A stretch of DNA of 6,864 bases, taken from contig JAUXKJ010000019.1 in NCBI GenBank assembly GCA_030624325.1, forward strand, positions 1 to 6,864, in the 5' to 3' direction. Below are positions 6,042 through 6,864 of the stretch, piece by piece (positions within the stretch are counted from its first letter, which is position 1; the number at the start of each line of letters is the position of its first letter). Under the pieces are notes generated by a model, which had not been told where the DNA came from, searched no databases, and saw only the letters and a program-made list of their open reading frames with translations. The translations under genes and the position numbers were made by a program. Source of the stretch: Nitrososphaerota archaeon (GTDB taxonomy: Archaea > Thermoproteota > Nitrososphaeria > Nitrososphaerales > Nitrosopumilaceae).

Positions 6042-6293
6042 TTACTTGTTTGGTATAGTAGAGACTATGAATTTAGTACAATTACAATCTAAAACTAAGC
6101 AAGTATCTGTATTTCTTATATGATCTGTTAGTGAATGCCTACACTCAAAATTTTTACATTTACGCCTGTTAATCTCTCTTTTTATCACATTTTGAGCTAT
6201 TGCGTTAGCCTGGTCTTTTGAAAATTTTTTCTTATCTACATAATAATGAACAATTTTGTTGTATAGTAAGTCTGAGTCAAAGGTTTTTTCTAT
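6042..6293 (-). CDS. Small Cys/His-rich protein with apparent ATA start
   Basis: The reading frame encodes 83 residues, beginning (I/M)EKTFDSDLLYNKIVHYYV and ending STIPNK. The first 45 residues look helical; then comes a probable metal-binding module: C46, C51, H53, H58, C65, C70, C72 in KCKNFECRH, TDHIRN, TCLVLDCNCTKF. I recall similar short uncharacterised thaumarchaeal proteins but cannot name a function. There is no in-frame ATG, GTG or TTG between the upstream TGA (6314-6312) and V36, where GTG at 6188 would remove half the protein. The codon at the expected start is ATA (6293-6291). It has box A TTAAATTT 26 bases upstream, and also GAGGGTGAT, a Shine-Dalgarno-like stretch, 6 bases upstream. 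It is either a non-standard start, a start-codon mutation, or a sequence error. The convergent REC gene ends 26 bases away. Confidence 0.62.
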   Translation of the reverse strand: MEKTFDSDLLYNKIVHYYVDKKKFSKDQANAIAQNVIKREINRRKCKNFECRHSLTDHIRNTDTCLVLDCNCTKFIVSTIPNK

Positions 6294-6299
6294 CGTTGT

Positions 6300-6308
6300 A
6301 TCACCCTC
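6300..6308 (-). promoter_or_regulatory. Shine-Dalgarno-like site before the ATA-start gene
   Basis: The minus strand reads GAGGGTGAT, close to the archaeal GGAGGTGAT consensus with one extra G, and ends 6 bases before the ATA codon. It is the only Shine-Dalgarno-like sequence I noticed before a gene in this window. It would be of use only if transcription starts upstream of it. Confidence 0.4.
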
Positions 6309-6315
6309 TCATGAA

Positions 6316-6323
6316 AAATTTAA
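6316..6323 (-). promoter_or_regulatory. Box A (TATA) candidate for the Cys/His-rich gene
   Basis: The minus strand reads TTAAATTT, centred about 26 bases before the ATA at 6293. This matches the spacing at the EF-2, SIS, TPR and REC genes, so the transcript would begin at or next to the ATA codon. Confidence 0.5.
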
Positions 6324-6369
6324 CAAAACTCATTAATGATCATATAGTTCTCGATAAATATAAGGAATA

Positions 6370-6864
6370 ATGAAGAAATTCATTTTTGTTATGTTTGTAC
6401 TTGGTGTTACTTCTTTCTCAATTTCAGGATCAAGTGTAGAACAAAGTTTTGCACAAGATGGAAAAAATGAGATAATACTGAGCGACAGTGAATTAATTTT
6501 AGTTTTTTCTGTTTCGATTTTGGTAGTTATTGGAATTTTTCTTTACATTGCAAGACATTGGTTTTCAAGAAAAAAAGACGAATATGAAAAAGGAGAATTT
6601 GCTTCAAAAAAGAATCGTGATAAAGAAAAATATCGCTCCGATTGGTCAAGTGATGATTTTAGTTTTGGTTTTTCTAACAAGAACTCAAAAGATGATGAAT
6701 TTAGAAAAAATCGCCAAAATTCAACTTTACCAGATTTTTACAAAATATTGGGAGTTTCTCACGATGCTTCTCAAGATGAGATAAAAAAGTCATATCGTAA
6801 AATTGCTATCAAGTTTCATCCGGATAAGAATCCCGGGGATAAATCGGCGGAAGAGAACTTCAAA
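6370..6864 (+). CDS. Membrane-anchored J-domain (DnaJ-type) protein, N-terminal part
   Basis: The first 165 residues are present; the gene runs off the right edge. An N-terminal hydrophobic segment (about 4-20, after MKK) resembles a signal peptide, with a possible cleavage region around SFAQD (26-30). A second, strong membrane helix spans about 42-61 ([20 protein letters not shown]) and is followed by RHWFSRKK, so the rest should be cytoplasmic. A charged, Ser/Lys/Asp-rich linker (66-119) leads to the J domain: [20 protein letters not shown] at 122-141, YRKIAIKF, and the invariant HPD at 150-152, then [14 protein letters not shown] domains stimulate the ATPase of Hsp70/DnaK, so this protein would recruit DnaK to the membrane. 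It differs from ordinary DnaJ, whose J domain is at the very N terminus. The start at 6370 has a weak TCATATAG at box A distance; M8 (6391) is a less likely alternative because it loses the basic N terminus. Confidence 0.88.
   Translation, partial: MKKFIFVMFVLGVTSFSISGSSVEQSFAQDGKNEIILSDSELILVFSVSILVVIGIFLYIARHWFSRKKDEYEKGEFASKKNRDKEKYRSDWSSDDFSFGFSNKNSKDDEFRKNRQNSTLPDFYKILGVSHDASQDEIKKSYRKIAIKFHPDKNPGDKSAEENFK

Noticed and set aside
6294..6369. AT-rich palindromic bits such as ATGATCAT near 6336-6343
   Set aside because: The arms are only 4 bases and the region is AT-rich, so chance is likely. It serves as the divergent promoter space between the Cys/His-rich and J-domain genes.
6530..6784. 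Plus-strand open frame of 84 codons
   Set aside because: It is an alternative frame of the J-domain gene, whose own frame holds the membrane helix and the HPD motif.
1..6864. CRISPR array, transposon ends, tRNA or rRNA genes
   Set aside because: I saw no spaced identical repeats, no terminal inverted repeats around a transposase, and no tRNA or rRNA-like sequence. The window is almost entirely ordinary coding sequence.

Overview
The window looks like a piece of an AT-rich archaeal chromosome, most likely an ammonia-oxidising Thaumarchaeota (Nitrosopumilus-like) genome. The evidence is an archaeal-type elongation factor 2, box A-like TATA elements about 25-28 bases upstream of many start codons with almost no Shine-Dalgarno sequence (leaderless transcripts), a small C2H2 zinc-finger protein, and two genes of the futalosine route to menaquinone. 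The lineage is inferred from protein style and not proven. Nearly all the sequence is coding. There is no rRNA, tRNA, CRISPR array or mobile element.

Left part (1-2170, all minus strand): the N-terminal third of EF-2 (runs off the left edge), a two-lobed SIS-domain sugar-phosphate protein, and a four-helix DoxX-family membrane protein. EF-2 and the SIS gene appear to have their own box A, so these are probably separate transcription units.

Middle part (2258-4772): mqnD on the plus strand (1,4-dihydroxy-6-naphthoate synthase family), a small two-helix membrane protein with a TTG start, then mqnE on the minus strand (aminofutalosine synthase, radical SAM), which converges on them. MqnE makes aminofutalosine early in the pathway and MqnD releases the naphthoate product later, so the locus serves respiratory quinone synthesis. 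A 57-residue single C2H2 zinc-finger gene diverges from mqnE. Its stop codon overlaps that of the next gene.

Right part (4769-6864): two minus-strand TPR genes, a divergent stand-alone receiver (REC) protein, a minus-strand 83-residue Cys/His-rich protein whose reading frame has no ATG, GTG or TTG at its expected start, and the first 165 residues of a membrane-anchored J-domain (DnaJ-type) protein that runs off the right edge.

The main points for a second look are the Cys/His-rich gene with an apparent ATA start (6042-6293), two abutting palindromes in the TPR/REC divergent promoter (5562-5590), a 9-bp-arm inverted repeat between the DoxX and mqnD promoters (2209-2231), and the unknown two-helix protein between mqnD and mqnE. 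I found no clearly new multi-gene system. The candidates are small proteins and regulatory sites.
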